Source of the DNA: Nitrospira sp.
GTDB taxonomy: Bacteria > Nitrospirota > Nitrospiria > Nitrospirales > Nitrospiraceae
Direction of reading: 5' to 3'
NCBI GenBank assembly: GCA_035968315.1
Contig: JAVYIN010000002.1
Location: 280,306 to 344,305 of the forward strand
DNA: 64,000 nucleotides
Shown here one piece after another: positions 9,371-16,469 of the stretch. The notes under the pieces are model-generated. The model worked only from the letters and a program-made list of their open reading frames with translations. It ran no database searches and was not told the DNA's origin. Numbering within the stretch: the stretch's first letter is position 1; every line of letters starts with the position of its first letter. The translations under genes were made by a program, and so were the position numbers.

Positions 9371-10573
9371 TTAATAGGGGAAATCGAGCCCGGCGAAAAT
9401 CGCGCCGCCTTCACGACTGAATCCATAATCAAGACGCCCCACCACATTCGGACGAACAATCCCCCGAATCCCGAGACCCGGCGTGACCCGATAATCTTTA
9501 AAGCTGACGTCCTTAAAATCTCCGAACACTTGCCCGGTATCGACAAACGGGGCCACTTCGAAATCGGCCATCACGCCGGCCAGTCTCGTCCTGGCAAGAT
9601 GAATTCGTTCCTCAACGCTGAAGGCCACCAGGTGCTTGTCGATAAAGCGATCGACGCCGAATCCACGCAAACTATTCTGGCCACCCAGCGAACTCTGCTC
9701 GAAAAACGGCACCTGGGTGCCGATCGTCGCCTGCAAGTCCGCCCGCACCACCAGGATGGCCCGCTTCGATTCGCTGGGGAACAGCTGCTTCACCTCCAGC
9801 TCGTAGCGTGAATAAACGGGATGATCGCCGTTCCGGATATTCTGATTCAACTCCGCATAAGCCGTCACCGCCATTCCGTCCGTCGGCGTGACCAGATTGT
9901 TGCGCGTGTCATAATGAAAACTCGCCCGATGGCCGATAATGATGGACTCCCCTTTGACGCCATCGACCCCGCCGAACCGATCGACAGTAAAAGGCAGATC
10001 CGTCGCCCCACGCTGCAACTGCACATCGCGAAATCGCTGCGCCACTGCAATCTGGGTCACTTCGTTGGCGTAAATCCCAAACCGCCAATTGGCGCGGAAC
10101 TCTCGCGCCGTATAGTTGCTTTCATTCCCTTCGAGAGAATCCTGCCCCATGCCGAAGAAGCGGGAAGTGGCATTCTTGAAAAACGACCCGCCGAATTGGA
10201 GGAAATACCGCCCGTTACTGAACGCAGGATCCGTGTAGGAAAAGACCAGCTTGCGCTCGATCTTCTCCGTGAACGATCCGATGAAGCGCGTTTCGCGCCC
10301 TCCGGGCTCATACCGGAAGAGATTAAATACCCCCCGCGTCCCGACGATCGAATTCCGGATGACCATCGGCGCCATCAGATACTTCAGCTCGCCGTCCGGA
10401 TCCGTCACCAGAATCGGCATGATCAGGCCTGCGTCGCTGCCGTCGTTGCGCGTGGTGGACACAGAAGGGACCGGAAAGACTTGTGTGTCCGCCCGGGCAG
10501 AAGCAAGGCTTACAACCCCGCTTCCGGCACAGAGACAGCCGATAACAATGAAGATACGACGCAGGGCCGACAT
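9371..10573 (-). CDS. Omp85/BamA-type surface antigen (D15) barrel protein
   Basis: 400 residues. The signal peptide (IFIVIGCLCAGSGVVSLASARA) is followed by a beta-rich body and a C-terminal bacterial surface antigen domain. Typical segments are FFEQSSLGGQNSLRGFG (the conserved GG...LRGF element), FVDTGQVFGD and the terminal strands DYGFSREGGAIFAGLDFPY ending in an aromatic residue. No POTRA repeats are evident, and at 400 residues it is much shorter than BamA or TamA, so it is a barrel-only member. It lies between mlaC and the DUF3187 gene, and may provide the outer-membrane part of the neighbouring lipid transporter. Confidence 0.8.
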   Translation of the reverse strand: MSALRRIFIVIGCLCAGSGVVSLASARADTQVFPVPSVSTTRNDGSDAGLIMPILVTDPDGELKYLMAPMVIRNSIVGTRGVFNLFRYEPGGRETRFIGSFTEKIERKLVFSYTDPAFSNGRYFLQFGGSFFKNATSRFFGMGQDSLEGNESNYTAREFRANWRFGIYANEVTQIAVAQRFRDVQLQRGATDLPFTVDRFGGVDGVKGESIIIGHRASFHYDTRNNLVTPTDGMAVTAYAELNQNIRNGDHPVYSRYELEVKQLFPSESKRAILVVRADLQATIGTQVPFFEQSSLGGQNSLRGFGVDRFIDKHLVAFSVEERIHLARTRLAGVMADFEVAPFVDTGQVFGDFKDVSFKDYRVTPGLGIRGIVRPNVVGRLDYGFSREGGAIFAGLDFPY

Positions 10574-10594
10574 GAACGTGGTGCCTGGATGGGC

Positions 10595-11230
10595 TTACGG
10601 AGCTTTCAGCTTGTCAGATTTCTTCCGGAGCTGCTCGACGAGATCCTGATAGGACGAGGCGCGAATGATCTTGGTAAACTGGCCTCGGTAGTTGCTCACG
10701 AGACTGACCCCGTCAACCACCACATCATAGACCCGCCATTCCGGGCCTCGATTCACCAAGCGATAGTCGAGCGGAATTTCCGTCTTGCCGGACAAAATCT
10801 TTGTCCGGACTTCCGCATATTCTTTTTCCGTCCGTTCATTCAGATATTGCACCCCTTCGCCGGAATAGGTCTCGACTTTTTCCGCATACGAATTGGTCAG
10901 CAGTGTTCGGAACAGCCCGACAAATTCCTGCTTCTCCTGATCCGACAACGTATTCCACGGAGCCCCCAGAGCCCGGCGGGACATTTCCTGATAGTCAAAC
11001 CGATCGGCCACGGCTTTCTCCAAGAGAGCCCGGCGTTCGTCCGCCTTTGCCGGCTGCTTCAATTCCTTGTCGCGAATGATCCGAAGCACCTCGTCGATCG
11101 TGACCTTCATCGAATCCGTCGGCGGACCGGCATGCACAACCGATGCGCTCAGCCAGGACGACACCAGCAGAACCCCGGCCAGTGCCACCACCATCCCAAT
11201 CCCCGATCGATTCACTCGTGCACCCATCAT
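10595..11230 (-). CDS. mlaC: MlaC-like periplasmic lipid-binding protein
   Basis: About 211 residues from ATG 11230, which has GAGGGGG five bases upstream; a longer form starting at 11260 is possible. After a signal peptide (IGMVVALAGVLLVSSWLSA...VHAG) the sequence matches the MlaC/Ttg2D family: helical N-half (ALLEKAVADRFDYQEMSRRALG), LSDQEKQEFVGLFRTLLTNSYAEKV and the C-terminal strands DYRLVNRGPEWRVYDVVVDGVSLVSNYRGQF. MlaC proteins shuttle lipids across the periplasm between the inner-membrane MlaFED complex and the outer membrane. It follows mlaD in the same operon. Confidence 0.92.
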   Translation of the reverse strand: MMGARVNRSGIGMVVALAGVLLVSSWLSASVVHAGPPTDSMKVTIDEVLRIIRDKELKQPAKADERRALLEKAVADRFDYQEMSRRALGAPWNTLSDQEKQEFVGLFRTLLTNSYAEKVETYSGEGVQYLNERTEKEYAEVRTKILSGKTEIPLDYRLVNRGPEWRVYDVVVDGVSLVSNYRGQFTKIIRASSYQDLVEQLRKKSDKLKAP

Positions 11231-11288
11231 CCAATCCCCCTCGCTCATGCGGTCCCTCATGAGACTCCCTGAGATGCCCCGAATACCA

Positions 11289-11732
11289 TCAGTTCACCTT
11301 CCCGTGCACATACTGGCTGACCAATTCTTCCAGGTCGAGACCGGATTCGGTATCGCGAATCACATCGCCGGGCTTCAGCGGATCGCCGCCGCCGCCGGGG
11401 GACAGCGAGAGAAACTTCTCGCCGATGATCCCCCGCGTCTTGATCGACGCGATGGTGTCCGTGTACAGCTTCACACCGTTCGCGACAGCCAGCGTCACCA
11501 CGGCGCGATCTTCCTTCAGCGTAATGCCCCGCACCCGTCCGACTTCCACCCCGGCAATCTCGATCGTCGCCCCGGATTTCAAGCCGGACGCCGAATTGAA
11601 TTGCGCCGCGACTTCATACAGATCCCCGCCGATCACCTCTAGCTTGCCGAGCTTAATCGAGAGATAGCCCAAGCACAAGATCCCCGCCAGGACAAATGCC
11701 CCGACCATGAGTTCTAATTTGGAATTCTCCAT
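11289..11732 (-). CDS. mlaD: MlaD-like MCE-domain protein
   Basis: 147 residues from ATG 11732, preceded by AAAGGGAG. One N-terminal membrane anchor (LMVGAFVLAGILCLGYLSI) is followed by a single MCE domain (about residues 38-125: YEVAAQFNSASGLKSGATIEIAGVEVGRV...). MCE proteins form hexameric rings that carry lipids through the periplasm. It is shorter than Escherichia coli MlaD, with little after the MCE core beyond SGLDLEELVSQYVHGKVN, so the helical extension that forms the central pore is reduced. The start lies 13 bases downstream of the mlaF stop. Confidence 0.92.
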   Translation of the reverse strand: MENSKLELMVGAFVLAGILCLGYLSIKLGKLEVIGGDLYEVAAQFNSASGLKSGATIEIAGVEVGRVRGITLKEDRAVVTLAVANGVKLYTDTIASIKTRGIIGEKFLSLSPGGGGDPLKPGDVIRDTESGLDLEELVSQYVHGKVN

Positions 11733-11745
11733 TACAGGACTCCCT

Positions 11746-12504
11746 TTACAGACCGGCTGACACACCGGACACCACGGCCGGCTCCCCGACCGAGATAAAC
11801 TCCTTGACCTCAGGATCAGTCGTCCGCAGAAACTCTGCGGCAGGCGCCATCGCCGCAATGCGCCCGCGCTTCAACATCGCGACATAATCTGAAATCCCAA
11901 AAATCTCGGGGATTTCATGGCTGACCATCACTGCGGTAAAACCGAAGGTCCGCTGGGTGCTGGTAATGAGTTCATGAATGGACTTGGCCATGAGCGGGTC
12001 CAAGCCCGTCGTCGGTTCGTCGAACAGCACAATCTCCGGCCGCATCACGAGGGCGCGCGCCAGGCCGGCGCGTTTTCGCATGCCTCCGCTGAGCTCGGCG
12101 GGAAACTTATGCCCCATGCCGGCCAGGCCGACCTGCTCCAGCATGCCGTTCACCCGCGTGGCGACCTCGGGGCCCTTCATCCTCAACTTTTCCTTCAGCG
12201 GGAAGGCCACATTGTCGAACACCGTCATCGAATCGAAGAGCGCCGCGCCCTGGAACAACATCGCAAACCGCTTCCGCACTTCATTGAGCGGCTGGCCGTG
12301 AAGGCGGGAGATATCGACGTCGCCAACCCACACCTGGCCTTCATCCGGCTGAAGCAGGCCGATCATGTGCTTCAGCAGCACACTCTTGCCCTCCCCGCTC
12401 GGACCGATAATGGTCGTCAGCTTCCCGGAAGGGATCGTCAAATCAACGCCCTGCAATACCGGCTGACCGCCCAGCCGCTTCTTGACGCCCACCAGTCTGA
12501 GCAT
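11746..12504 (-). CDS. mlaF: MlaF-like ABC transporter ATPase
   Basis: 252 residues from ATG 12504. ATP-binding subunit of an Mla-type lipid transporter at the inner membrane. Walker A is GPSGEGKS (about residue 37), the Q-loop contains MLFQGAALFDSMTV, the signature is LSGGMRKRAGLARAL, and Walker B is IVLFDEPTTGLDP, followed by the switch histidine in VSHEIPE. The FQ.AALFDS.TVFDN pattern is typical of MlaF over other ABC ATPases. It starts 2 bases after the mlaE stop, which implies translational coupling. No mlaB (STAS) gene is found in the cluster. Confidence 0.95.
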   Translation of the reverse strand: MLRLVGVKKRLGGQPVLQGVDLTIPSGKLTTIIGPSGEGKSVLLKHMIGLLQPDEGQVWVGDVDISRLHGQPLNEVRKRFAMLFQGAALFDSMTVFDNVAFPLKEKLRMKGPEVATRVNGMLEQVGLAGMGHKFPAELSGGMRKRAGLARALVMRPEIVLFDEPTTGLDPLMAKSIHELITSTQRTFGFTAVMVSHEIPEIFGISDYVAMLKRGRIAAMAPAAEFLRTTDPEVKEFISVGEPAVVSGVSAGL

Positions 12505-12506
12505 GA

Positions 12507-13274
12507 TTACAGCAACACCGATGTGAGAAAGTAGTCCCATACCAGGATGAGCACGGAAGACAGGACCACCGCTTCCGTCGTGGCCGTTCCCAACCCCTCG
12601 GCGCTCATGCGCGTATAGAACCCCTTGTAACAACAGACCCAGCTCACGATCAGCCCGAAGCTGATCGATTTGAGGATGCCCCCGTACACATCCTTCCATT
12701 CCACGGCGGACTCAATCGACGTCCAATAGGATCCGGCATTCACGCCGAGAAGATCCACCCCGACCAAATAGCCGCCGTAAATTCCGACCACGTCGAAAAT
12801 CGCCACCAAGAGCGGCACGCCGATCAAGCCCGCCACCAGCTTGGGCGCGATGAGGTATTGCAGCGGATTGATGGCCATCGTATCGAGCGCGTCGATTTGC
12901 TCGGTAATCCGCATGATGCCGATTTCAGCCGTCATGGCCGACCCCGCCCGAGCCGTCACCATGAGTGCGGCGAGCACGGGCCCGAGTTCGCGTATCATGC
13001 TCAAGGCCACGGCAGATCCCAGCAGCCCCTCGGAGCCGAATTTGCGCAGCGTGTAATACCCCTGCAGCGCGAGCACCATCCCGGTAAATCCAGCCGTCAA
13101 CACGACGACGAAGGTCGATTTGTACCCAATGAAATGGAGTTGTTTGATGTACTGCATGAGCCGCAGGGGCGGCCGCGCGAGCCAGCCGAACGAGGACAGC
13201 AGAAAAATGAGCATGCGGCCCATTTCCCGCACATATCTCACCACCGGTCGCCCAATGTACTGCAACATGGTCAT
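12507..13274 (-). CDS. mlaE: MlaE-like lipid transporter permease
   Basis: 255 residues from ATG 13274, which overlaps the hpnG stop as ATGA. Integral membrane permease of the MlaE family: GFTGMVLALQGYYTLRKFG, the highly conserved RELGPVLAALMVTARAGSAMTAEIGIMRITEQIDAL segment, then about four more membrane segments ending in SSVLILVWDYFLTSVLL. With MlaF and MlaD it would form the inner-membrane lipid transporter. The overlap with the hopanoid gene hpnG ties this transporter to hopanoid synthesis in expression. Confidence 0.94.
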   Translation of the reverse strand: MTMLQYIGRPVVRYVREMGRMLIFLLSSFGWLARPPLRLMQYIKQLHFIGYKSTFVVVLTAGFTGMVLALQGYYTLRKFGSEGLLGSAVALSMIRELGPVLAALMVTARAGSAMTAEIGIMRITEQIDALDTMAINPLQYLIAPKLVAGLIGVPLLVAIFDVVGIYGGYLVGVDLLGVNAGSYWTSIESAVEWKDVYGGILKSISFGLIVSWVCCYKGFYTRMSAEGLGTATTEAVVLSSVLILVWDYFLTSVLL

Positions 13275-14113
13275 CGCACCGCCCGTGTGTGTGAATCCGG
13301 CCTCTCCGCGAAAAATGCCTCGAACGCGCCGCCCAACAGCCTCGTGAGATTCCGCGCCGCGAGTGCGCTCTGCCGCCGAAGCCGCAACAGTCCCGACAGA
13401 CTCTCCACGGGATGAGCCAGCACCGCGCCGATCCCCCTGAGCCACCCAGTGGGCCTGAGAAACAGATTGAAGTCAAGCGGAAGCTCTTCTTCCAACAGAT
13501 CAGACACCGTTCGCACGATCACAAAAGGGACCTGGGCCACACCGGCTTCACAAGCCAATGCCGCACTTTCCATATCCAGCCCAACCGCGCCGGTCCGTTG
13601 AGCCAGCGCCCCCTTGTCAGAGGCCCGCCCCACGATACGATCGACCGACACGAATCGGCCCTCCCTACAGCGTGAGCCTTGCCTGAACTCACCGATCGCC
13701 GCGTAAAAACGGTCCCGTTCAGCCCCGGGGACCTCGCAGTAATCCGGCAGACCGGCGTTCGCGGAATCGATCATGGCCACAGCCGTCCCCATCAAGACAT
13801 CGCCGATCTCCGCCGCCGTCAACGCGCAGGCAAAACCGGTTGACAGGCTCACGGAAAAAGCCTGCCGCTGAAATAACGCCCGGGCGCCGGCGCCGGCCTT
13901 CTGCGGCCCGACGCCCGTTTGCAGCACCCAGCACTCTCCGCGCCCCACTTCGGCGACATACAGCGGCTTCCCCGCACAGGTCTCGGTTCGCCCATGAGGC
14001 AAGGCCGCCCGCACCGCGGCCAACTCCCAGACCGTCGCCACAAAGATCGCGATACGCGGACAGGATCCAGGATGCAGAGGAATGCGGGCGGGCGAAGGAG
14101 GCTTGTCCGTCAA
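13271..14113 (-). CDS. hpnG: HpnG, hopanoid-associated phosphorylase
   Basis: 280 residues. HpnG removes adenine from adenosylhopane to give a ribosylhopane product on the route to bacteriohopanetetrol. The fold is of the nucleoside phosphorylase family: GVGPQKAG..., STGFACALTAAEIGDVLMG and the GLDMESAALACEAG segment that binds the ribose. The start appears to be TTG at 14113, overlapping the shc stop as TTGA; no strong ribosome site is seen, so coupling to shc translation is likely. The downstream mlaE also overlaps by four bases. Substrate supply depends on HpnH at 3.6 kb. Confidence 0.9.
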   Translation of the reverse strand: MTDKPPSPARIPLHPGSCPRIAIFVATVWELAAVRAALPHGRTETCAGKPLYVAEVGRGECWVLQTGVGPQKAGAGARALFQRQAFSVSLSTGFACALTAAEIGDVLMGTAVAMIDSANAGLPDYCEVPGAERDRFYAAIGEFRQGSRCREGRFVSVDRIVGRASDKGALAQRTGAVGLDMESAALACEAGVAQVPFVIVRTVSDLLEEELPLDFNLFLRPTGWLRGIGAVLAHPVESLSGLLRLRRQSALAARNLTRLLGGAFEAFFAERPDSHTRAVR

Positions 14114-16287
14114 CGCTCAAACCGATAGGCCCCGGTCGCGTCCACCTGCTGGCGAACTTCATCGGCCCGCATGTGGCCCCGGGAACGAATGTTGCGGTAC
14201 ATCGCCAGTGCCCATAAGGGAAAATATTGGCAGTACCAGTGATACCGAAGATAAAACACCCTGGGGAATCCGGTGCCGGTGTGCGCCACTTCTTCCCAGG
14301 AGCCGTCCTTGAGCTGATGCCGCAGGAGAAATTGCACTCCGCGTGCGACGCTGAAGGAGTCCGTGACATCGGCCGACATCAAAGCCATCAAGGCCCACGC
14401 CGTTTGCGACGGCGTGCTCTCCCCTTTCCCGCTGTGCGCATCCTCGGCGTAAGACAGGCACGATTCGCCCCAGCCGCCATCGGGATTTTGCTTCGACTCC
14501 AGCCAGGACACGGCCCGGCGAATGTAGGGGGCAGAGACATCTTCTCCGATCGCGCGAAGCCCCGCGAGCACCGACCAGGTCCCATAGATATAGTTGACCC
14601 CCCACCGGCCAAACCAACTGCCGTCCGCTTCCTGCTCTTTTTTCAAAAACGCCAGCGCCGGCTGGACGGCGGGATGCGTCCGGTCATAGCCCAAGGCCGC
14701 CAGCATTTCCAAGCAGCGCCCGGCGAGATCCGCCGTACTCGGATCCAGCAAGGCCTTATGGTCGGCAAACGGGATGTAGTTGAAGACAACCCGGTTATTG
14801 TCCTTGTCATAGGCGCCCCAGCCGCCGTCGGAACTCTGCATCGCCAAGACCCATTGCATGCCACGGCGAATCGATTCCCGCTGTTCGGCCGGTTGCGGCA
14901 TCTTCAGCTTGGAGAGCGCCATCAGCACGACGGCCGAATCGTCCACGTCCGGATACAACTCGTTTTCAAACTGGAAATACCATCCGCCCGGCTCCGTATG
15001 GGACGAGGAAATCGTCCAGTCCCCGACGGTCTTCGTCTGCCGGGACATGAGATAGGCTCCGGCCTTGACCAACGCGGGATGATCCTGCGGCAGGCCCGCC
15101 TCGATCAACGCGTTCGTCAGCAACGCCGTGTCCCAAATCGGTGAAAAGCAGGGCTGCAGATGAAGCGTCGATACCCGCTCGCCGTCAACCGTGCCCGTCT
15201 CATGCACCTCAAGGTCCTCGATCTCACGCAGGGCTTTCTGCACGAGGGGATCGTCCATTTCGTAGCCCAGACAGCGCAGCGCCATCACGGAATTCGCCAT
15301 CGCGGGATAAATCGCGCCCAGTCCGCCGCTGCCTTTCAAATGTTCCAGCATCCATGTGGCCGCCTTGTGCATCGCCTTCTCGCGCAGCCACATGAGCGGC
15401 ATGCGGTCATAGAGCTTCAGCACCACGTCCAGCATGACAAAGAGGTTGTGGGGCGTGAACCAATCCTGGTCCTTATTGAAGGGCGGATACTTCCAAAACC
15501 GAATTTGAGCGCGCGGAACGGCATAAAGCTCGTCGATGCCCTGCTCGGAAGGGATGCGGCACACCGGCTGATGGGCAAACACGATCAGCAACGGGATCAG
15601 CACGGCGCGCGACCAATAGGAAATCGCGTAAATACTGAAATAGAACCGCTTCGGCAGCAGCATCAGTTCGACCGGCATGTGGGGCACGCCTTCCCAGTCG
15701 TACTGATCGAACAGCGCGAGCGCGATTTTCGTAAAGACGTTGGCCTGCACCACGCCGCCCATCGCAAGAATGCGATCGCGGGCGCGGAGCATGAACGGCT
15801 CTGAGGCCGGGATGCCACTCAACTTGAGCGCGAAATAGGCCTTCACCGAGGCGCTGATATCAGCCGGCCCCCCATAGTAGATCGGCCAGCCGCCATCCGG
15901 AAGCTGCATCGACCGCAGATACCGAACAGCCTTCTCCTGGCGAACCGGATCGACGCAGTCGAGAAACCGCCGGAGCATCACATACTCCGAGGTCAACGTC
16001 GTATCAGCCTCCAGTTCCGCGACCCAATAGCCTTCAACGGGATGCTGCTTCGAAAGAAACCAGGTCTGGCTTCGGCGGATCGCATCGTCAATGGTATCCG
16101 GCTGGCTCATCGTATGGCTCGCGGGCCGGCGCGGCGTGGAATCGACAGCGGACGCTTGAGCCGCTTTGTCGGAGACTAATCGAAGCGGCGGCGCGGATGC
16201 AGGTTCGGCCGACGAAGCCGTCTTTCCTGGAATAGAGGAGAGGAAACTGTCGGAGAGTCTGGCAAAGAGTGCGCGAAAGAGCTTCAT
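14110..16287 (-). CDS. shc: Squalene-hopene cyclase
   Basis: 725 residues. Cyclises squalene to hopene, the committed step of hopanoid synthesis, at the inner membrane. The catalytic DxDD motif is DVDDSAV near residue 447, and several QW repeats are visible (QLPDGGWP, QSSDGGWG, QNPDGGWG, KDGSWEE). The family normally begins near MSQPDTIDDAIRRSQ, which is residue 60 here (ATG 16110). The first 59 residues, Ser/Ala/Pro rich with a hydrophobic start (MKLFRALFARLSDSFL), are therefore an extension or an over-long start call; neither start has a strong ribosome site. It heads the hopanoid-Mla operon behind a strong promoter. Confidence 0.96.
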   Translation of the reverse strand: MKLFRALFARLSDSFLSSIPGKTASSAEPASAPPLRLVSDKAAQASAVDSTPRRPASHTMSQPDTIDDAIRRSQTWFLSKQHPVEGYWVAELEADTTLTSEYVMLRRFLDCVDPVRQEKAVRYLRSMQLPDGGWPIYYGGPADISASVKAYFALKLSGIPASEPFMLRARDRILAMGGVVQANVFTKIALALFDQYDWEGVPHMPVELMLLPKRFYFSIYAISYWSRAVLIPLLIVFAHQPVCRIPSEQGIDELYAVPRAQIRFWKYPPFNKDQDWFTPHNLFVMLDVVLKLYDRMPLMWLREKAMHKAATWMLEHLKGSGGLGAIYPAMANSVMALRCLGYEMDDPLVQKALREIEDLEVHETGTVDGERVSTLHLQPCFSPIWDTALLTNALIEAGLPQDHPALVKAGAYLMSRQTKTVGDWTISSSHTEPGGWYFQFENELYPDVDDSAVVLMALSKLKMPQPAEQRESIRRGMQWVLAMQSSDGGWGAYDKDNNRVVFNYIPFADHKALLDPSTADLAGRCLEMLAALGYDRTHPAVQPALAFLKKEQEADGSWFGRWGVNYIYGTWSVLAGLRAIGEDVSAPYIRRAVSWLESKQNPDGGWGESCLSYAEDAHSGKGESTPSQTAWALMALMSADVTDSFSVARGVQFLLRHQLKDGSWEEVAHTGTGFPRVFYLRYHWYCQYFPLWALAMYRNIRSRGHMRADEVRQQVDATGAYRFER

Positions 16288-16379
16288 TGATTTCTATATG
16301 GACCTAATGAGATGGACAGAGAGACGACGTGGCGCAAGACACAGTCACACGAGCATCAACGCCACACGATTGGAGAGCA

Positions 16380-16393
16380 GCCCATCGATGGGC
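16380..16393. promoter_or_regulatory. Perfect 14-base palindrome at the shc promoter
   Basis: GCCCATCGATGGGC is a perfect palindrome abutting the -10 element on its downstream side and covering the predicted start of transcription (about 16386). Its position fits an operator for a repressor, although a chance palindrome or transcript hairpin is possible. Confidence 0.4.
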
Positions 16394-16421
16394 TTATAAC
16401 AGACGCCCCTACATGAGTCAA
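16393..16421 (-). promoter_or_regulatory. Predicted sigma-70-like promoter of the hopanoid-Mla operon
   Basis: On the minus strand, -35 TTGACT (16416-16421) and -10 TATAAG (16393-16398) have a 17-base spacer, both 5/6 to consensus. The predicted start near 16386 leaves about 100 bases of leader before shc. This would drive eight genes to 8338. Confidence 0.65.
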
Positions 16422-16469
16422 GCGACGGAGGATGAAACTCCTCTGGAATATTCGTGCGTTACGACCCGC

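Noticed and set aside
13719..14369. 216-codon minus-strand frame across the shc-hpnG junction
   Set aside because: Out of frame with both genes, which have intact motifs and overlapping ends.
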